Shown here one piece after another: positions 58,815 through 64,000 of a stretch of 64,000 nucleotides of DNA. The notes under the pieces were generated by a model that saw nothing but the letters and a program-made list of their open reading frames with translations, had not been told where the DNA came from and did not search any database. The translations under genes and the position numbers were made by a program. Every line of letters starts with the position of its first letter. Within the stretch, counting starts at the first letter, position 1. The DNA is from Paraspadella gotoi (Eukaryota; Chaetognatha): assembly GCA_051294375.1 (NCBI GenBank), contig CM119265.1:9122772-9186771 (forward strand), written 5' to 3'.

Positions 58815-59450
58815 TAGTCATCGTCGTCGTCGTCGTCGTCATAAGGTCGTCGTCCGCTTTATCATATTCATAGTCGTTGTCGTCACTGTCATCGTCGTCG
58901 TCATTGTCATCCTCTCCGGCGAAACGAAAGTCGTCTGCTTTATCACAGTCATCGCTGCCGTCGTCGTCGTCGTCGTCGTCGCCATCTTTGTTTGTTTTTT
59001 TCATCGACGTCTTTTCCCTTATACTTCTTCGTTATTTGTTCTCGCATTGGCGCTTGTCTTTTGTTTGCCGCTTCATTGCTTTTTCTCTTCGCAAACAGAA
59101 AGTCTCCCACGTTTTTGTTATCTTCGTATTAAACCTGTCGTTTTTATCGTCCCCGTGGACGTAGTCGTTGGTTTCGTCGTCGTCGTCGTCATCGTCTTGG
59201 CCGTAGTCTTTGGCGTCATTAATATCATCTTTGTCATCGTCGTTGTAGTTATTAATAATGTCATCATCTTCATCATCGTCATTAATATCATTTGCATCGT
59301 CGTCGTCCTCTTTTTTTCCTCTCGAACCGACAAAGGCTTAATCGTTGTCATTATCTATGTCTTCGTCATCATCCACTTTCCTCTCCCACCGATCAGGGCT
59401 TCGTCGTAGTCATCTTCGTCATCGTTAAATTCGTCAGCATCGTCGTCACT
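58815..59450. repeat. GTC/ATC trinucleotide-rich region
   Basis: GTCGTCGTCGTC and ATCGTC runs (for example 58820-58842, 58962-58984, 59176-59194) in about 600 bp. It reads as Val-rich or Asp-rich in the two strands without a credible protein. Confidence 0.7.
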
Positions 59451-59699
59451 TCCCGCTCCGACCGATCAAGGCCAGATCCATCTTCTTCCGTCAAAAACTC
59501 TCGAGGCGAAACTAAGAGTCGAACTCTGGACGGCGTCGACCTCCGAGGGGCGGGAGAGCTCGACCCCGATGAGCGTTTGAGTGAGTATAATAGTGGGCGA
59601 AAGGTGAGTTCGATTTGGTCGGGATTGAATGGAAGTATTTCTGTGAAAAGCGTGAAGAAGCGTGAAGACGTTCGCATAAAGATTAAGTCAAATTAAGTT

Positions 59700-60601
<902 letters not shown>

Positions 60602-60914
60602 ACATCCAGAATTACTGGTAATCGAATTCGCCTCCCCGCTGCGTCCAACTGATAAGCGTATCGAATCACGCAATTTACGTGACCTTCGGTTCCAACATTG
60701 ACCCCTTCACTCGTCAGTCTTTCCTTGACCCCATTTCTAGGACCCGTCTCTGATTATCGCTCCATTCTCTTAGTCCATCTGCCCTTCTACCCCGCATCAC
60801 GATCCTTAACCGAGTGGAGTTGGACTCGATTAAAAAGCGAATGGAATATATTGTAAATATATTGTAAATATGCTCATAATTATATATTTTTATAGTTTTC
60901 ATATTTTTAATATT

Positions 60915-61162
60915 TTCATACAATTGAAACATTTTTTGAAATATTATACCACTTTATTGATTGCGAAGTAAGGTAATCTGGGAGAGAATAAACGAGACTG
61001 CCAGAGAGTCTTGATTGAAAGCTTGCAGGGACCTGCTATGTCATTATCTAGTAAGAGTGATGGAGGCCTTAAACCATCAAAGCCTGTCCAAAGTCAGGGG
61101 TAGGATAGCTTATTTATTAAATGAATGTATAATTTTTATATTGGTTGTACCAATTTCATATC
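60915..61162 (-). repeat. Family-B interspersed repeat, full copy, reverse
   Basis: Runs TTTTCATACAATTGAAAC to TTGGTTGTACCAATTTCATA, with the landmarks AGAGTCTTGATTGAAAGC, GACCTGCTATGTCATTATC and GGAGGCCTTAAACC in between. Confidence 0.75.
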
Positions 61163-61426
61163 TATAATTTTTTTAGTAAGAGCTAAAGACTTCAAGCAGA
61201 GAAAAATTTTGTTTTACCTTCATAAAGAATTTCTAAATATAAGTACCTAGTAAGTTTTGAACAGGGAGTGAAATATAATTTCTTAACGATCATTGAAATC
61301 TTTAAATAATTCAGTCCGCAACTTTATTTTCTTTTTTATAAGTTATATAAGTGATATGAAAATGATGAGCAATTCCACTGCCACTTGTCTCTCAATCGTG
61401 CTACCAATTTCCCTCCGTAATCTCAT

Positions 61427-61600
61427 AAAATTGGTACAACCAATATAAAAATTATACATTCATTTAATAAATAAGCTGATTTTGGACAGGCTTTGGTGGT
61501 TTAAGGCCTCCATCACTCTTACAAGATAATGACATAGCAGGTCCCCGCAAGCTTTCAATCAAGACTCTCACACAGTCGAGTTTATACACTACCAAAACAT
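61427..61600 (+). repeat. Family-B repeat, partly deleted
   Basis: Starts AAATTGGTACAACCAATA, lacks about 12 bases before TTTGGACAGGC, then runs to ACTCTCACACAGTCGAG. Inverted relative to the copy 265 bp to its left. Confidence 0.7.
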
Positions 61601-62227
61601 TTCATTGTCGACCCTCTTTTCTGACTCTCTTCTCAATTCTCGTCTCCATTGATCCGTCTCCCCGACCACCCATTCTCCCCCCCCGGTCATCTCATCACCC
61701 CCTCTCCCCTTTCTTCGACTCGCCGGCCCCAACCGGCCCAAAACCCTTGGGCCGGCGGCCTCAATCTCGCTTTAACCTTCGACCATTGTTGATTTGCCAG
61801 CCATCTTTGCTCCTTGTGTTGGCCCGTGGTGCCGCAGACCCGGTAGCCGCTGGTTCCAGCCCTGCGTCTGACCCGTACTGATTCGATTAACTCACTAGGA
61901 AAATTATTCATTAAGGGTCACTTCGCAACAATCACCCGTCAATCAAAAAAATTTTAATTAATTTTCCTAAAAATCGCGAGAAGAGGAGAGAAGTGGGATT
62001 TACGCGGGAAAAAAGAGTCGCGTCAACGTCCATATTTACAGCAGTACTTGCCTAAAGTCGGTTTTGTTCCAAATTTTCGTTTCAAAGACTTCTCTCGGTT
62101 GCGAAAGCTTTTTTATATTTTGATCACGAATTCTCTTCCGTCAGCCTTTTGTTTCATTCTTGCTTTATTGAACGCCAACGGTGGACTGAAAAAAAAAATT
62201 AAGAGAGAGAGAGAGGAGAAAGAGAGT

Positions 62228-62263
<36 letters not shown>

Positions 62264-62338
62264 GTGAGAGAGAGTAAGTCGCCTTTTATTGCTTCGGCAC
62301 CGGGGCGAGCCAGAATGTAAGTTGTTTGCCTTTCTTTA

Positions 62339-62388
62339 TTCTTTTCTTTTCTTTTCTTTTCTTTTCTTTTCTTTTCTTTTCTTTTTTT
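62339..62388. repeat. (TTTTC)n microsatellite
   Basis: About ten CTTTT units, nearly pure. Confidence 0.9.
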
Positions 62389-63577
62389 TTCCTTTCCTTT
62401 ATTTCATTTTCACTTTTTTCGTAATTTCGTTTTTCTCTTTCCATCTCAATTCTTCTATCTAAACTTTCCTTTTCTTTTTTTTTCTTCTTTTTTTCCCTCT
62501 CATCCCAAAATAGCTGAATTTTTCCAGTTCGCGAAGATGAAATTGTAGTCGGGCTTTGTCTAGGTTCACCCCGCCTATAAGCATGACAATTTCAGTTTCG
62601 TCCCGTTTGCTCATCGAGTAAAGCCAGCAGCTCATGACCGCTTGGTACCGGGTTCAATCCCAACCCGCTACCTGCGTGAAGACGGCTGTAAACCGCCTTG
62701 TCGGCCTGGAAAGCCTCAAGCCTGGTTCCAAGCCCAGGACCCGTTCCATGGCTGCTACACAGTCAACACCGCCACTCCCACTCTCCCACACCCCCCCCTC
62801 CGACATCACGATTCTCAAATCTCGTTCCTTAACTCTTGATTTTTATCTCATGCGTGACGGAACAAAAGTTCAGAGTAAGAGAGAGAGTGAGAGAGAGATA
62901 GAGAGAAAGAAAGAAAGAATGAAAAAATTAAATAGAATCAGAAAAACGTAATCATTAAATGTAATCAGAGAAAAGGAGGTAAAAATAAAGATAGCGAATT
63001 TTCGTTGCCAAAAAAGCTGACTCGTTTTCTTCTTTTTATGGAAAGAAGCTGTTTCACTTTTAAAGAGGCTCGCAGTTTCTCACAATGCACAAAAGGAAAC
63101 TATTAATTTCCTTTCCTTTCCTTAATCGAAAAAAACGCAAAATTAAATCAGAATAATACTAAAATAAGAACGGGGATTCAAATGCGTTGCGCCTCAGTGA
63201 CTGCCTTATCACATGAATTTCTGGTTGATAACTTGACTACCTATAAGCATTCAACCCGCGCTGAATTGGGATTCCGTCTTTTATTCTTTATACGATTTCT
63301 TGAAAAAACCAAAGGTAGTGCTAGTAGTTTCTTAGATTCGAGGTTCTCAGCAAAAATGACAAATGAGCAACAAAGTGAACGAGATATAACTTATAAACAT
63401 TTTAAAATGTAAGTAGGACAGACCGACTGACAGATATACCGATACCGACTGTCCGGTCGATTGACCGACAGACCGACAGTCTTATAGAGTCGCTCCGCGT
63501 GTACTCGCGGCGCAACTAAAAAGAGAAAGTATGCTTGAAATCGCAGATAATGCGTGGGAGGAAGAGAGAGAGAGAGA

Positions 63578-63587
63578 NNNNNNNNNN
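63578..63587. other. Assembly gap (10 N) in a GA microsatellite
   Basis: Ten N inside a run of GA units, most likely where the assembler could not span the repeat. Confidence 0.98.
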
Positions 63588-63836
63588 GAGAGAGAGAGAG
63601 AGTCTTTTGTCAGCTTTCATGAAAAGGTTGGCCTTACTTTTTTCATTCGGAGAAATTAAGATGGAAATTATTTTACAATGAACATATTTTATGAACCCGT
63701 TGCACGTTTCGGAGGATTCAAATAATTTGCGCGTATGATAAAAAGTAACGTTTCAATTAGCTATTCCAACATGAAAATTTGCGTACGTACAAAAAAATAA
63801 TTTGATTTTCGCGCCATCTGTCGCCAAGAGCCGAGG

Positions 63837-64000
63837 GCGCCGCCGACGAGCAAAAAACGAAAACCGCGGCGCCGCTTTAAGCGAGAACTAAGACGGCGCC
63901 AGTAGAAAACGCGCGAGGAACGCGCGCCACGAAACGAGGACGAGCGCGCGACAACAACGACGACAACGACAACAGGGCGACGACGAAAGCGGCGACGACT
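63837..64000. promoter_or_regulatory. CpG-rich edge, possible start of a further gene
   Basis: About 160 bp rich in CG dinucleotides (GGCGCCGCCGACGAGC, CGCGGCGCCGC, GGACGAGCGCGCGACAAC) after AT-rich sequence. This composition is that of exons or promoters elsewhere in the window. No start codon or family can be recognised before the window ends. Confidence 0.35.

Larger units (their letters stand above)
61601..63836. other. Repeat-rich spacer, no supported gene
   Basis: GC-rich patches at about 61640-61880 and 62640-62780 stand out from AT-rich surroundings; they contain GGTTCCAGCCC and GGTTCAATCCC, which resemble Pol III B-boxes, but no tRNA can be folded from them. Microsatellites: GA at about 62203-62275, TTTTC at 62339-62388, and GA around the gap at 63578. 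Confidence 0.45.

Noticed and set aside
58253-58873. 206-residue Phe/Ser-rich open frame with apparent membrane segments
   Set aside because: It is a translation of T-rich and CT-repeat DNA; no conserved motif and no composition like the real exons.
58582-59409. 275-residue Ser/Leu then Val-rich open frame
   Set aside because: Made of (CT)n read as Leu-Ser and GTC repeats read as Val; the opposite strand reads equally as Asp runs.
61687-61911. 74-residue minus-strand open frame with Arg/Trp-rich sequence
   Set aside because: No splice context or family match; it lies in a GC-rich patch that looks like a repeat.

Overview
The window is nuclear DNA from an invertebrate animal. Genes are split by GT-AG (and at least two GC-AG) introns, they have animal-type Kozak starts, and several families are restricted to or typical of Metazoa (atrophin/RERE, DEG/ENaC channel, Na,K-ATPase alpha, KIAA0319-like, sphingosine kinase). 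Exons are GC-richer than the AT-rich introns and spacers, and many introns are under 150 bp. I cannot place the phylum from the sequence alone. Two runs of 10 N mark assembly gaps.

Layout: 1-3041 spacer. 3042-6336 (+) EXOC4/Sec8, two exons. 6695-16908 (+) an RERE/atrophin corepressor, 26 exons that join in one frame. 18646-23562 (-) sphingosine kinase, whose 3-kb intron is packed with repeats and nested fold-back insertions. 25303-29255 (+) DENND6. 30595-37567 (+) a KIAA0319-like PKD-domain receptor, with a 3.6-kb intron holding a palindromic minisatellite and a MITE. 38089-49132 (-) a divergent Na,K-ATPase alpha-like pump in 17 exons, with a gag-only BEL/Pao-type LTR element inside its eighth intron. 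50198-51787 (+) a short DEG/ENaC channel. 53472-55562 (-) an unrecognised single-pass membrane protein, whose intron carries a U2 snRNA gene on the opposite strand. 55.6-64 kb holds no supported protein gene: it is dominated by pyrimidine-rich tracts, CT/GA microsatellites, interspersed repeats, and a CpG-rich right edge that may be the start of the next gene.

The genes are housekeeping or neuronal/signalling loci (vesicle tethering, transcriptional repression, sphingolipid signalling, Rab activation, ion transport). No operon-like or pathway relation joins them. The best leads are: the pump with an Asp-to-Asn change at the aligned third sodium site and no C-terminal Tyr pair; two GC-AG introns in that gene; the nested LTR-in-MITE insertion; two ~600-bp fold-back elements inserted at the same site in two copies of one repeat; the palindromic minisatellite and a gap that may hide a second copy; and the U2 gene with an extra A before its branch-point recognition sequence. 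All exon models come from reading splice sites by eye and checking that phases add up; none is supported by transcripts.
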